Shown here: positions 16,899 through 25,528 of the stretch, one piece after another
Position numbering within the stretch: the first letter of the stretch is position 1
Layout of the letters: every line of letters begins with the position of its first letter
Notes under the pieces: model-generated
Seen by the model: the letters and a program-made list of their open reading frames with translations, nothing else
What the model was told of the DNA's origin: nothing
Databases searched by the model: none
Made by a program: the position numbers and the translations under genes
NCBI GenBank assembly: GCA_021268355.1
Contig: JAJETY010000001.1
Span: 21,043-85,042, forward strand
Length of the DNA stretch: 64,000 nucleotides
Origin: Candidatus Nitrosopumilus sp.
Lineage (GTDB): Archaea; Thermoproteota; Nitrososphaeria; Nitrososphaerales; Nitrosopumilaceae
Direction of reading: 5' to 3'

Positions 16899-18503
16899 AT
16901 GAGATTTCTTATCCTAAGCATTTCACTTTTGGCTTTATTTTCAGTTCCATTAGCATTTGGACAGCACCATGGTGGAGAACAAGCACCACCAGTATCATTT
17001 GGAGATGGTGAATTAACCATAAACACTACTATATTTCCAGCAGATTATACCGTAGGAAAAGATTCCAATCTGGATTTGAATATTCGATTATTTGATACTG
17101 TGTCAAATCTGAATATTGAAAGTGTTACCTATAGAGTGCAAATATTTCAGGGCACACAACTAGTTGCAAATCAAATGTTTTATGATCAGGATGGAGAGTT
17201 GAATGTAAAAATTAAGCCAAAATCTGGTTGTGGAGAAAAAGAGTTGTGGAAATGTACTACGTATTTTGGTGAAAATGACCCCATTGTTCCAAACGCACTT
17301 GTTTCATCTGCATCTAGTATGCCAGTAATTTCAGGCCCAGTTTTTCATGAAAGCGGAGAATACACAGTAAAGACATCCATTATTGGAGCTAAAAACCCAA
17401 AAACTCAGACATCTGAAGATATAGAGTTTGAAACAACATTATTCATTCCATCTGAAAAAATTTTCACTGTATCAATAAATCAAAACGAATACAAAATTCC
17501 TGTAAAAAATTATCAAGATCCAATTAGAGATATGATTTTTGATTCAGACACTAAAGAATTATCATTTGAAATTCCATTTGATTGGAGTCACTTAGAGCAC
17601 ACAAAACATTTGAAAAATTCTTTTGAATTTCCAAAAACATTTCTTGGTTTTGAAAACGTGTATGGTTTTACTGCAATTGTAAATGATGAATTTGTCATAC
17701 CAAATGCATTACATTATGACACGATATCAAAAAAGGATACTAACGTAATTCATTTTATGATTGATCAAGAGAATCTAAAGAAGATAAAAAACAATTCAGA
17801 AGATTTGAAAATTTCTATTTTACCTGGTAGTGATTCGACTTTTGAGAAAAAAGAAATACAGTTTGATGATCAATATTCTGCATTAATTCAATATGACCAT
17901 ATTTTTTCACAAGAAAAAGAGTTAACGCTTAGCATTGTGTTTTTTGAGAATGGAGAACATATGAAAAATGTCAGATATGGGTATTCAATAACCCATCCTA
18001 ATGGATTTGAGGAATTAAACACAGGTGGAAATCAGAATGTCTTGGGAATTACATTACCTCAAGGAAATGAAATTAGGGAATTTGGTATATCTCAAGAAGG
18101 AAAATATGAAATACAGTTTGTCTTGATTGGTAAAGATTCTACTGATTTACCTAGATATCTTTATTCAAAATTTGATTTAGAATTAATTGAAAATAAAGAA
18201 AATAGGGAAAATACACAAATTCTTAGCCAGACAAAAGAGATTCCTGCATGGATAAAGAATAATGCGAAATGGTGGGCAGAAGGTTCCATTGATGACTCTT
18301 CATTTACAAAAGGACTAGAATTTTTAATCAAAGAAAAAATCATGAATGTTAATTCATCGGTTGAAACAACAAGTTCCTCAAAAGAGATTCCTGCATGGAT
18401 AAAGAATAATGCGAAATGGTGGGCAGAAGGTTCCATTGATGAAGGTTCTTTTGTCCTAGGCATAGAATTTTTGATTAAACAAGGAATTATTCAGGTAGAA
18501 TAG
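16899..18503 (+). CDS. Exported protein with two C-terminal WIKNNAxWW modules
   Basis: Begins MRFLILSISLLALFSVPLAFG, a good signal peptide. An upstream in-frame ATG (16860) would add 13 residues and spoil it. The roughly 430-residue body is beta-rich, with immunoglobulin-like spacing and an early His-rich GQHHGGEQ. The C-terminus has two modules, each IPAWIKNNAKWWAEGSIDD... then a FLIK segment. The two share a perfect 64-bp DNA repeat. The same module follows the signal peptide of PhnD at 9873-10961. A cell-surface role is inferred. Confidence 0.82.
   Translation: MRFLILSISLLALFSVPLAFGQHHGGEQAPPVSFGDGELTINTTIFPADYTVGKDSNLDLNIRLFDTVSNLNIESVTYRVQIFQGTQLVANQMFYDQDGELNVKIKPKSGCGEKELWKCTTYFGENDPIVPNALVSSASSMPVISGPVFHESGEYTVKTSIIGAKNPKTQTSEDIEFETTLFIPSEKIFTVSINQNEYKIPVKNYQDPIRDMIFDSDTKELSFEIPFDWSHLEHTKHLKNSFEFPKTFLGFENVYGFTAIVNDEFVIPNALHYDTISKKDTNVIHFMIDQENLKKIKNNSEDLKISILPGSDSTFEKKEIQFDDQYSALIQYDHIFSQEKELTLSIVFFENGEHMKNVRYGYSITHPNGFEELNTGGNQNVLGITLPQGNEIREFGISQEGKYEIQFVLIGKDSTDLPRYLYSKFDLELIENKENRENTQILSQTKEIPAWIKNNAKWWAEGSIDDSSFTKGLEFLIKEKIMNVNSSVETTSSSKEIPAWIKNNAKWWAEGSIDEGSFVLGIEFLIKQGIIQVE
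18232..18295 (+). repeat. 64-bp perfect direct repeat, copy 1
   Basis: From CAAAAGAGATTCCTGC to CATTGATGA. Identical to 18379-18442, 147 bases downstream in the same frame. It encodes the core of the WIKNNAKWWAEGS module. Identity at third codon positions points to recent duplication or gene conversion. Confidence 0.95.
18379..18442 (+). repeat. 64-bp perfect direct repeat, copy 2
   Basis: Second copy of the repeat at 18232-18295, in the same reading frame. The codons flanking it have diverged between the copies, so identity is limited to the module core. Confidence 0.95.
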
Positions 18504-18613
18504 AAATTTCATAAAGTAAACTATCTTTATTTTAGTTTTGAATTCAAAATTAAATCAATAAATGGATTGATTTTAAAACAAAGTCTAAATTATAGCAATC
18601 AAAAATTCCATCT

Positions 18614-20290
18614 ATGGAAGGTATCTCTAGTAGAAATGTTGTTGAAGGAACATCTCGTGCTCCACAAAGAGCAATGTACAAAGCTATGGGATTAGATGAT
18701 AGTGATTTATCAAAACAAATGATCGGGGTTTGCCATACAGGGAATGAGGCAACTCCATGTAACATTCACCTTCCAAGATTAGCCCTTAAAGCAAAAGAAG
18801 GAGTTTCTGATGCAGGTGCAACACCTAGAGAATTTTCAACAATAGCAGTTAGTGATGGAATTGCAATGGGTCATGAAGGAATGAAATCTTCTCTAGTATC
18901 TCGCGAAGTAATTGCGGATTCAATAGAATTAATGGTAAGAGCACATCAATACGATGCACTGGTTGGAATTGCAGGATGTGATAAGAGTCTTCCAGGAACA
19001 ATGATGGCAATGGCTAGATTGAATGTTCCATCAGTTTTTGTTTATGGTGGAACCATTATGCCAGGAATGTTAAATGGTGAAGAATTAACAGTTGTGGATG
19101 TTTACGAAGCAGTAGGGGCATATGACGCAGGACAGTTATCATTAGAAGGTCTAAAAAATATTGAAAATACTGCATGTCCAAATGAAGGTTCATGTGGAGG
19201 AATGTTCACCGCAAACACAATGGCATCAATCTCTGAAGCCATAGGTCTTGCATTACCTGGTAGTGCCAGTCCACCTGCAGAAGATGATAGAAGAGAGAAG
19301 ATGGTGTATGACACAGGAGTTGCTTGTGCAAAAGCATTACAGATGGATATCAGACCTAGAGAAGTCCTAACTTTTGAGGCATTTGAAAATGCAATTACCA
19401 TGTTAAATTCTGTAGGAGGTTCAACAAACGGAATTTTGCATTTGCTAGCACTAGCAAATGAGGTGAATATCAAATTAACATATGATGATTTTGAAAGAGT
19501 AAGAAAAAAGACACCACATATTGCAGACATGAAACCTGGCGGAAACTATGTAATGAATTCCCTTGACAAAATTGGAGGAATACCATTTGTTCTTAAGAGA
19601 TTACTTGACAAGGGATTGTTAAATGAAAACTGTATTACAATTACTGGAAAAACTATCAAAGAAAACTTGAATTCCATGGTTATGCCTCAAACAGAACAAC
19701 AAATTATCAGACCTATGGAAAACCCAATTCACAATGTGGGCACAGCAGTAATTCTCAAAGGTTCACTTGCACCAGATGGCGCAGTGATCAAAACTGCAGG
19801 GGTAGAAATGACAAAATTCACAGGTAAAGCTCGCGTATTTGACAGAGAAGAGTTTGCATTTGAGGCAGTAAAAAGAGGAGATATCGATGAAGGACATGTG
19901 GTTGTAATCAGATACGAAGGTCCTAAAGGCGGTCCAGGAATGAGGGAGATGTTAGCAACAACTGCAGCCCTTGTAGGTCAAGGATTAGGTAAAAAAGTTG
20001 CAATGGTTACAGACGGACGATTCTCAGGAGGAACTAGAGGATTCATGGTAGGACACGTTGCACCAGAAGCATATGTTGGAGGGCCAATTGCACTTGTAAA
20101 AGATGATGATGAAATTACTATAGATACTGAAACTAACATAATTGATCTTCATGTTTCATCTGAAGAATTAGAAAATAGAAGAAAAGAATGGAATCCACCA
20201 AAACCAAATTACACTTCAGGAGCATTGGCAAAATTCGCAACACTTGTAGGGTCTGCCGCAGAAGGCGCCATTACAAAAGCTAATCTATAG
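18614..20290 (+). CDS. ilvD: Dihydroxy-acid dehydratase
   Basis: The third enzyme of branched-chain amino acid synthesis. It dehydrates dihydroxy-isovalerate and dihydroxy-methylvalerate using an iron-sulfur cluster. The protein is 558 residues, normal for IlvD. Cluster and active-site cysteines appear in [27 protein letters not shown] and [16 protein letters not shown]. The C-terminal domain has [18 protein letters not shown]. Its end overlaps the convergent hypothetical gene by 11 bases. Confidence 0.96.
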   Translation: MEGISSRNVVEGTSRAPQRAMYKAMGLDDSDLSKQMIGVCHTGNEATPCNIHLPRLALKAKEGVSDAGATPREFSTIAVSDGIAMGHEGMKSSLVSREVIADSIELMVRAHQYDALVGIAGCDKSLPGTMMAMARLNVPSVFVYGGTIMPGMLNGEELTVVDVYEAVGAYDAGQLSLEGLKNIENTACPNEGSCGGMFTANTMASISEAIGLALPGSASPPAEDDRREKMVYDTGVACAKALQMDIRPREVLTFEAFENAITMLNSVGGSTNGILHLLALANEVNIKLTYDDFERVRKKTPHIADMKPGGNYVMNSLDKIGGIPFVLKRLLDKGLLNENCITITGKTIKENLNSMVMPQTEQQIIRPMENPIHNVGTAVILKGSLAPDGAVIKTAGVEMTKFTGKARVFDREEFAFEAVKRGDIDEGHVVVIRYEGPKGGPGMREMLATTAALVGQGLGKKVAMVTDGRFSGGTRGFMVGHVAPEAYVGGPIALVKDDDEITIDTETNIIDLHVSSEELENRRKEWNPPKPNYTSGALAKFATLVGSAAEGAITKANL

Positions 20291-20834
20291 AAATTTTTTC
20301 AAAATCTAATTTTTCTTGTTCATTAACATAAATTTCTAATAACTCATTCCATGCTTTTTGGAAATCAGAACTAAATTTTTTGAATCCAGACATGGTAGAT
20401 AATGAAATTTTTGATTTTGGGTTGTATGAAACTTCATTTATGGAAATACAGTGAACGGTGTCATTTCTTACTTCAAATAATCTAGACATTTCTCGTGTAA
20501 ATTCGGGTCCAAACACCTTCCAGTCAAGAAACGTTCTAATTTTTCTGTTAATCGGAACAAGATTAAGAAGATAAAGTAATTCACTACCATCACTTTCGTT
20601 AGAGTATCTAACAATTCGTAATCGAATTATCTCATCAAACAAAAAGGCCATTTTTGAAAACGCGGATAACACACTATCCCTATTTCTTGAAATAGTCAAT
20701 TTGGAATTAAATCCATTTTTGATTGTTCCATCGGTGATAAAGTAATGCTTATTTTTATCAATTAAATACAATCGAATTTTTGGAGAAACTTTCTTCCTTT
20801 TTTTGGTATTTGTGACAAATTTTGTGACATTCAT
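20280..20834 (-). CDS. Hypothetical protein at the island edge
   Basis: A 184-residue soluble protein (from [16 protein letters not shown]), basic at the N-terminus and helical in the middle ([21 protein letters not shown]). A longer ORF starts with TTG codons near 20855, but a CTTAATT box fits a leaderless start at the ATG at 20834. I do not recognise it. It overlaps the end of ilvD by 11 bases and is the first gene of the 20-41 kb region of mostly unknown genes. Confidence 0.65.
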   Translation of the reverse strand: MNVTKFVTNTKKRKKVSPKIRLYLIDKNKHYFITDGTIKNGFNSKLTISRNRDSVLSAFSKMAFLFDEIIRLRIVRYSNESDGSELLYLLNLVPINRKIRTFLDWKVFGPEFTREMSRLFEVRNDTVHCISINEVSYNPKSKISLSTMSGFKKFSSDFQKAWNELLEIYVNEQEKLDFEKISID

Positions 20835-21149
20835 GAGGCATAAAACCTTCAACAATCAATTAAGGATTTGGAAGATTATCTGAAAAATAATGATCAAATT
20901 GTCCACAATCTTTATAGATCAGCGATCAAGATTACCTGTAGAGATAACAGGTACAAAAATAGATTATTCTTATCAAATTTCTGTTATCTACTAAAGGTGA
21001 ATTTTTCTATGTGTATTAGTCACGCATTTCTTTTTTTATGGAAAACGAAAATTTACGGAAAATTAATAGACAAATTATAGAAAAAATGATGAAAAACTCC
21101 TATTAATTTAGTAGAATGAAATAACTGCAATACGGTGAATTAGAAAAAA

Positions 21150-21257
21150 ATGGATAAGGAATGGTTAAGGGTGAAAAGTGGACGAAGTAAAGGATGTAAG
21201 GATTGTCTCAAACACAGATGTGTTCCAAATAGTTGTAGTTGTCTTTGCCATAAATGA
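21150..21257 (+). CDS. Cys-rich microprotein ending in CxCxCHK
   Basis: A 35-residue peptide beginning MDKEWLRVKSGRS. Six cysteines and two histidines fall in its last 20 residues: GCKDCLKHRCVPNS then CSCLCHK. A GGTGA stretch lies about 10 bases before the ATG. The C-terminal pattern C-x-C-x-C-H-K recurs in the peptide at 34386-34517. It is very likely a metal-binding microprotein (zinc or copper). Partner unknown. Confidence 0.6.
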   Translation: MDKEWLRVKSGRSKGCKDCLKHRCVPNSCSCLCHK

Positions 21258-21308
21258 TAAATCTAAACTGAACAATACGCTTAATTTGATAGTTTTTTTG
21301 CGGTAATT

Positions 21309-21413
21309 ATGAAAATAACCGTTAAAGAGGGCTGGAGTCAAAATAGTAAACTGGCCATTTTGGCTATCGGAGTAAGTATTCTTGCAATAGTTACCGTTGT
21401 CGTTATTGACTAG
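21309..21413 (+). CDS. Single-span membrane microprotein
   Basis: A 34-residue peptide, MKITVKEGWSQNS followed by a continuous hydrophobic stretch (KLAILAIGVSILAIVTVVVI) ending in Asp. A CTTAATT box is centred about 26 bases before the ATG, the spacing used by leaderless genes here. I infer one transmembrane helix with the N-terminus inside. The function is unknown. Confidence 0.5.
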   Translation: MKITVKEGWSQNSKLAILAIGVSILAIVTVVVID

Positions 21414-21463
21414 ATTTAAAACTCTAATCGTGATCAAATTTTAAAAACAATATTAGAAATTTA

Positions 21464-21598
21464 CTACTTTTTTTCCTTAGTAGGTTTTGAATGTGCCTTT
21501 ACCATATGTCTCATAGTTCGATCAGGATCACTAAACTCCATTTTGCAAATTCTACATACTAAACTAGGTTGTTCTGTCTTTTTTCCAAATAGTTTCAT
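21464..21598 (-). CDS. C2H2 zinc-finger microprotein
   Basis: A 44-residue protein starting MKLFGKKTEQ. It contains one finger with the pattern C-x2-C-x12-H-x4-H (CRICKMEF...RHMVKAH) and a lysine-rich tail. A longer frame adds 18 residues upstream, but the inner ATG gives a compact finger and a promoter-like box about 26 bases before it. It could bind nucleic acid or protein. Confidence 0.7.
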   Translation of the reverse strand: MKLFGKKTEQPSLVCRICKMEFSDPDRTMRHMVKAHSKPTKEKK

Positions 21599-21737
21599 GT
21601 TGTTGCGATAATAATGTACAATATGAACTATGCATGAAAAATTTGTTTTCAAAATTAAATTTCAACGCATCTACTCAATTAATAGGAATAATGAAGAATG
21701 CCATTAATTATTAAAAGTGGATGTTTTCGATGATTTT

Positions 21738-22169
21738 ATGATTTGTTCCAAATGTAAAAATGATTTAGATGAAAGCAATTTTGTCGGTTTGTTGTTTTTA
21801 GATGGTGAAGATGTTTGGGTCGATAATTTTTATCATATCAAGTGCAATACCAAAGAACTAAATCAAAACCATGAAAATCTAGTTTTTGCTTCAGCAATGG
21901 ATTGTTTTAATCAATTTCATCAAAAATACGATTCAAATATCATGATAAATGTGCTAAAATCCTACAAAACAATCTATGCAAGTAAAAACATCAGCACTTA
22001 TGTCCGGGTTGATAAGAAAAATGGAATTACTTCAATTTTTACACCTATTCCGTATTGTTTCAGTGATGATGCAGAGTTTGAAAAAATCGTATTTTTTAAC
22101 AATAGCAAAGACATTACAGTTGAAAGGCATAATCCAGATAGTACTATAGATTACTTGAGAATGGTTTAA
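21738..22169 (+). CDS. Hypothetical protein with N-terminal CxxC
   Basis: A 143-residue protein beginning MICSKCKNDLDESNF. The N-terminal CSKC pairs with HIKC about 30 residues later, as in a small treble-clef or zinc ribbon, then an alpha/beta region rich in Asn and Lys. An upstream GTG at 21717 would add 7 residues. The TTAATTATT box fits the ATG at 21738 better. Unknown function. Confidence 0.68.
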   Translation: MICSKCKNDLDESNFVGLLFLDGEDVWVDNFYHIKCNTKELNQNHENLVFASAMDCFNQFHQKYDSNIMINVLKSYKTIYASKNISTYVRVDKKNGITSIFTPIPYCFSDDAEFEKIVFFNNSKDITVERHNPDSTIDYLRMV

Positions 22170-22279
22170 TTTTCTACCTCATAATAAAAATGACAACTAG
22201 GGCAAATCCACCATAAAGAGTCAGATTCTTGTATCTTCTCACACAATACATGACATTTACTACAAAAATGGCAAAACAT
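22166..22279 (-). CDS. Zinc-ribbon microprotein
   Basis: A 37-residue peptide beginning MFCHFCSKCHVLCEK. An N-terminal CHFC and KCHVLC cluster is followed by CPSCHF about 15 residues later, so at least two CxxC knuckles are present. The start lies 50 bases from the divergent ORF at 22329, and both may use the A/T-rich box at 22291-22308. Its 3' end overlaps the end of the preceding plus-strand gene by 4 bases. Confidence 0.6.
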   Translation of the reverse strand: MFCHFCSKCHVLCEKIQESDSLWWICPSCHFYYEVEN

Positions 22280-22328
22280 GAATGAGTTTTGTTAAAAATT
22301 TAAAAAATACTATGGGTATAATGTAATA

Positions 22329-22505
22329 CTGTCAGAAGAAGAAAGTGGTAGCAAGGTTGGAGTAATTATTTTCCTATTTGCTCTAGTAATTGTTGCATTG
22401 TTATTTGTAGAGATATTACCAAATACTCAATTCGATTTGAATGGAAATGGAATCATTTCATTATCTGAATATGTGGAATATGTCTGGAATAATCCAGTTC
22501 CTTAG
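22329..22505 (+). CDS. Single-span protein with EF-hand-like loop, apparently CTG start
   Basis: An open frame of 58 residues: SEEESGSKVG, one membrane span (VIIFLFALVIVALLFVEIL), then DLNGNGIISLSEYVEYVW, which matches an EF-hand calcium loop (D-x-N-x-N-G-x-I-x-x-x-E). The frame has no ATG, GTG or TTG before the membrane span. A TTTAAAAAAT box (22299-22308) is centred 26 bases before a CTG, matching the leaderless pattern. The CTG start is inferred. Confidence 0.5.
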   Translation: MSEEESGSKVGVIIFLFALVIVALLFVEILPNTQFDLNGNGIISLSEYVEYVWNNPVP

Positions 22506-22585
22506 ATTCTAAAAAACCCAATCTGGCATAATTGATCTGGTTTTGGTTTTTCAGAGTTATATGCTACAAAAATATTAAAAGATGT

Positions 22586-22744
22586 ATGCTTCCAAAAGGG
22601 GATTTACCATGTGAATGTATGGATTGTGGTGAACAATTCACTTATTCCAAAAAACCAATGCAAACACATTCAGAACTTTTGAAAAAACACCGATGTCCAA
22701 AGTGCGGACATTTTGCATTAAAAACAAAAAGTAACACATTGTAA
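22586..22744 (+). CDS. Zinc-ribbon protein
   Basis: A 52-residue protein beginning MLPKGDLPCECMDCGEQF. It has CECMDCG then CPKCGHFALK, a classical two-knuckle zinc ribbon, with a TYSKKPMQTHSELLKKH helix between them. A longer frame starts at 22532. A GTTATATG box lies 26 bases before the inner ATG, so I prefer the shorter form. Confidence 0.68.
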   Translation: MLPKGDLPCECMDCGEQFTYSKKPMQTHSELLKKHRCPKCGHFALKTKSNTL

Positions 22745-22761
22745 ATCCATTCAACTTCATA

Positions 22762-22881
22762 ATGGAAATTACAGCAAGACATACCAACATTAGAGAAAAA
22801 TATCCCGCATTTTTCCACACATATGGGATTTTCTCGGTAAATTATAGAAATAGAATGAATAGTCAATATTCTAAGAAATGA
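22762..22881 (+). CDS. Possible basic microprotein
   Basis: A 39-residue open frame beginning MEITARHTNIREKYP, with several Arg, Lys and Tyr residues and no cysteines. It follows the zinc-ribbon gene by 17 bases and could be co-transcribed. There is no family match and no clear promoter of its own, so it may not be a gene. Confidence 0.28.
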   Translation: MEITARHTNIREKYPAFFHTYGIFSVNYRNRMNSQYSKK

Positions 22882-22946
22882 ACTAGATTAGATTACGATT
22901 ATCACTTGGAATACGGTTTAACTAAAAGAGATATAACAAAAATTAG

Positions 22947-23072
22947 TTATGGAATTAGCATAACTGCAATTCCAATTATTGACAGCACACCAATTAAGAA
23001 TACTGCCCTTTCCCTATGATCTTTTCTCAATTTTCTTTCGCTGATCATAAAATAATTTACTAGATTTTTCAT
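22947..23072 (-). CDS. Small membrane protein
   Basis: A 41-residue peptide: an amphipathic basic N-terminus (MKNLVNYFMISERKLRKDHR) and a C-terminal hydrophobic helix (AVFLIGVLSIIGIAVMLIP). It resembles other tail-anchored microproteins of this region (30803, 38460). Function unknown. Confidence 0.5.
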   Translation of the reverse strand: MKNLVNYFMISERKLRKDHRERAVFLIGVLSIIGIAVMLIP

Positions 23073-23251
23073 TTAAACAACCGTATCACAATTTTACAAA
23101 AATAAAAGACATTATCATTTTTGGAACTAGTGTTTTACAAGTAAAAATCAGTTAAAATCACGCACAATTATTTTATTGGGAATTGTCAGAAGATAACAAA
23201 CAGATTTGAAAATCAGTGTGATAGTTATACTATGAATATCCATTTCAAAAC

Positions 23252-23626
23252 ATGATTGCAAGATCCATGAAATGTACTAGTTGCAACAACCAAGTCATTG
23301 AAAGATTCACAAATGATGAATATTCAGAGTATTTGCAAAACAAGAAACGTGCTGAAAGGCAAGGGATTGAACTAGGGTGGTTTTGTATTAATTGTGCCGA
23401 TAGAATGTGTGTAATGTGTAGAAATGGCCTGGTATCAAATTTTATTCCAGCACAAGAACAAGGAGAAATAAGAAAGAAGATCCCTACTTGCAAAAACTGC
23501 TTTGATAAATTCAAAAAACAATTGGCAAATCCAGACGAAATTGATCCAAAAAGATTAGAACATCTTCCCAACGTGACTCATGAAGAGTGGCAAAATTTTA
23601 TTGAAAAGATCAGTAAGAAAGATTAG
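23252..23626 (+). CDS. Multi-CxxC zinc protein
   Basis: A 124-residue protein with four CxxC knuckles: CTSC near the start, CINC, CVMC and CKNC, giving two likely zinc sites. A helical, charged C-terminus follows (DEIDPKRLEHLP...EEWQNFIEKISKKD). A TATA-like ATAGTTATACTAT, itself a small palindrome (23220-23232), is centred about 25 bases before the ATG at 23252. The layout suggests a protein or nucleic acid adaptor. Not recognised. Confidence 0.72.
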   Translation: MIARSMKCTSCNNQVIERFTNDEYSEYLQNKKRAERQGIELGWFCINCADRMCVMCRNGLVSNFIPAQEQGEIRKKIPTCKNCFDKFKKQLANPDEIDPKRLEHLPNVTHEEWQNFIEKISKKD

Positions 23627-23695
23627 AAACTTCTTCTTTACCACTAGTTTCATAACACTAGTTTTTCATAAATATAAAAAATGATTAGAAATAGT

Positions 23696-23842
23696 ATGGC
23701 TAAACTTTGCATTCATTGCAGTAAAGCATTCCACTCTGTGAGTGAATTTACATGTTCCAGAGAATGTAAACTTGCAATTTTTGACCGTTTATTGACCAAA
23801 AGTAAATTAGAAAGGCAAGATCTTTTTGCGTTGCTTGCCTGA
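23696..23842 (+). CDS. Four-cysteine microprotein (CxxC...CSxxC)
   Basis: A 48-residue protein beginning MAKLCIHCSKAF, with a second cysteine pair TCSRECKLAIF and a helical leucine-rich tail. The same C-x2-C-x(10-11)-C-S-x2-C layout appears in the 29-residue protein at 35486-35575. The ATAAATATAAAA box favours the ATG at 23696 over an in-frame ATG 15 bases upstream. Confidence 0.62.
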   Translation: MAKLCIHCSKAFHSVSEFTCSRECKLAIFDRLLTKSKLERQDLFALLA

Positions 23843-23914
23843 GAATTTTTTTGCAGAATATCAGAATTAAATTAACAGGTTATCTTTTTCCCATAAATTA
23901 GATTAAGTTATTCT

Positions 23915-24976
23915 TCAAATCCATTTTTTCTTTTTAAAATAAGAGAAAAGAATAACGCCAACTCCACCCATGAATGACAAAACAATTGGATACGAGTATG
24001 GGTATGATAATTCAGGCATATATTGAAAATTCATCCCAAAAACACCAGCAATCACAGTAATTGGAACACAGATTGTTGCCACAAGTGCCAATGTTTTCAT
24101 AATTTCATTTGTTCTATGAGAAACTACTGACAAATAGTAATCATTCAATGAAGATAATTTTTCCTTTGCAACATCCAAAGAAGACAAAATTTGAGTAATG
24201 TGATCATTTATGTTTCTAAAATAAATCATAGTTGATTCGTTTATGAGAACAGATTCATATTCGTTCAAATTTAGAAAAATCTTTTCTAAGGGTTGTATAG
24301 AATTTTGAATAACTAGAAGGTCATCTTGCAGTGAATCCATAATGATTAAGCTATCTTTTGATGTACTATGAGTAATTGATTTTTTTAATGTGTCAATTTT
24401 CTCAATCATTTTTCTTAGTACTACAAAATAGTTATCAGTGACCGCATCAATTAGTGCATAAAATAGATAATCAGAGTCACTCTCATGAATTTTTTTCCTT
24501 CCCTCTCTAATTCTATTTCTGACAGGTTCAAAGACATCATCTTCATACTCTTGTAAGGAAATTAACAGATTTTTCTTTAAGATCAGATTTAGGTGTTCCA
24601 TTTTTATTTCATCATTCGAATCAAGGTAGAACATTTTCAAAATGACATATATCGAATCAGAATATTCTTCAATTTTTGAAATCCGGTTAGTGTTTGCTAC
24701 ATCCTCTAAAACTAATTTGTGAATATTGAAATGAGTACCAATTTTTTGGATTAATTCAGAATCATGGATTCCAGTAACATTTAACCAACTTACACCTGAT
24801 TTTTCATCAATTATTGACAGTTTATCTGTTGGAATCTCTTCTTCTAAAACAGATTTTTCGTGAAAATTGATTAATTGAAGTTTAATTTTTTCAGTCTTGT
24901 TTTCCCCCACATACACAATACTTCCAGGCGCATCTCCAGGTTTTTTTGATGATTTTCTAAATAATTTTAGCCCCAT
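23915..24976 (-). CDS. corA: CorA-family divalent-metal (magnesium) transporter
   Basis: A 353-residue CorA protein. It has a large cytoplasmic alpha/beta domain with long helices and two C-terminal membrane helices. The signature GMN lies in VFGMNFQYMPE between them. The last helix ends in a lysine run (FKKKKWI). It forms a pentameric Mg2+ (or Co2+, Ni2+) channel. It starts 6 bases after the stop of the upstream gene at 24983, so the two are probably co-transcribed. Confidence 0.93.
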   Translation of the reverse strand: MGLKLFRKSSKKPGDAPGSIVYVGENKTEKIKLQLINFHEKSVLEEEIPTDKLSIIDEKSGVSWLNVTGIHDSELIQKIGTHFNIHKLVLEDVANTNRISKIEEYSDSIYVILKMFYLDSNDEIKMEHLNLILKKNLLISLQEYEDDVFEPVRNRIREGRKKIHESDSDYLFYALIDAVTDNYFVVLRKMIEKIDTLKKSITHSTSKDSLIIMDSLQDDLLVIQNSIQPLEKIFLNLNEYESVLINESTMIYFRNINDHITQILSSLDVAKEKLSSLNDYYLSVVSHRTNEIMKTLALVATICVPITVIAGVFGMNFQYMPELSYPYSYPIVLSFMGGVGVILFSYFKKKKWI

Positions 24977-24982
24977 TGGTCA

Positions 24983-25375
24983 TCAGATAGTTGAAATTAT
25001 GATGTCATCAAATAGCATCTCTGCTTTTTTAATTATTTTTTTATCATCTGCATCAGGTTCAGCAGTTATCAATACAAGATTATCTTTGATTGGAATGCTA
25101 ATTATTAGTTGATTTTTACGTCTTGATGAAATATAATCAATTTCGCCAAGAATGCTATCTAGTTCTTTTCTCATTTTAAAATCTAATTGCATTTGCATAT
25201 AGATCATAGATATTTTTTCATGTTCTAAAAGCGGCTTCACACCATCCCTAAATCCGCCTGCAATCAATCTACCAAGTTGGTTAATAACACCAACATGCCG
25301 AATTTTGTCTTCTTTTGATAACGCACTACATGCATTGTTTAGTTTTTTTATTTCATTTAGAGAGAGGATAGCCAT
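24983..25375 (-). CDS. Conserved thaumarchaeal protein, paralogue of 62325-62690 (DUF6659-like)
   Basis: A 130-residue soluble alpha/beta protein. It shares with the protein at 62325-62690 the series HVGVINQLGRLIAGG, a PLLEHEK...MIYM stretch, KMRKELDSILG and LVLITAEPDADD. I recall such proteins being assigned to DUF6659, with moderate certainty. The fold may be roadblock-like, but this is a guess. It lies just before corA on the same strand. Confidence 0.75.
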   Translation of the reverse strand: MAILSLNEIKKLNNACSALSKEDKIRHVGVINQLGRLIAGGFRDGVKPLLEHEKISMIYMQMQLDFKMRKELDSILGEIDYISSRRKNQLIISIPIKDNLVLITAEPDADDKKIIKKAEMLFDDIIISTI

Positions 25376-25380
25376 TTTTC

Positions 25381-25458
25381 TTATTTTTTTAAGGTTTTTT
25401 TTCTAGGAGTTTTCCCATTGGTTTTGCCTTCAAACCTGTTTACAGCATTCTGAACCAA
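25381..25458 (-). CDS. Possible basic microprotein upstream of the DUF6659-like gene
   Basis: An open frame of 25 residues from a TTG: LVQNAVNRFEGKTNG then a basic KTPRKKTLKK tail. It ends 5 bases before the gene at 25375 and would be translated with it. The promoter spacing is not convincing (about 19 bases to the nearest box), so this is tentative. Confidence 0.25.
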   Translation of the reverse strand: MVQNAVNRFEGKTNGKTPRKKTLKK

Positions 25459-25528
25459 AAGTCCAGTATTAAAACACTATGGAAAATTCACCACATCAAT
25501 AATGTGAAGAGTGAAAAATAAGGAGTTG

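Noticed and set aside
18161..18463. A minus-strand frame with an internal repeat (EPSSMEPSAHHFALFF)
   Set aside because: It is the antisense reading of the two WIKNNAxWW modules; the repeat comes from the 64-bp direct repeat.
20868..21080. A 70-residue frame (LEDYLKNNDQIV...) after the 20280 gene
   Set aside because: Second half is low-complexity and Phe/Lys-rich as expected from AT-rich non-coding DNA. There is no promoter box at the right distance. A small ACCTGT/ACAGGT inverted repeat lies inside it.
23641..23668. Direct repeat of CACTAGTTT upstream of 23696
   Set aside because: Nine bases in AT-rich DNA and also found in single copies elsewhere; chance is likely.
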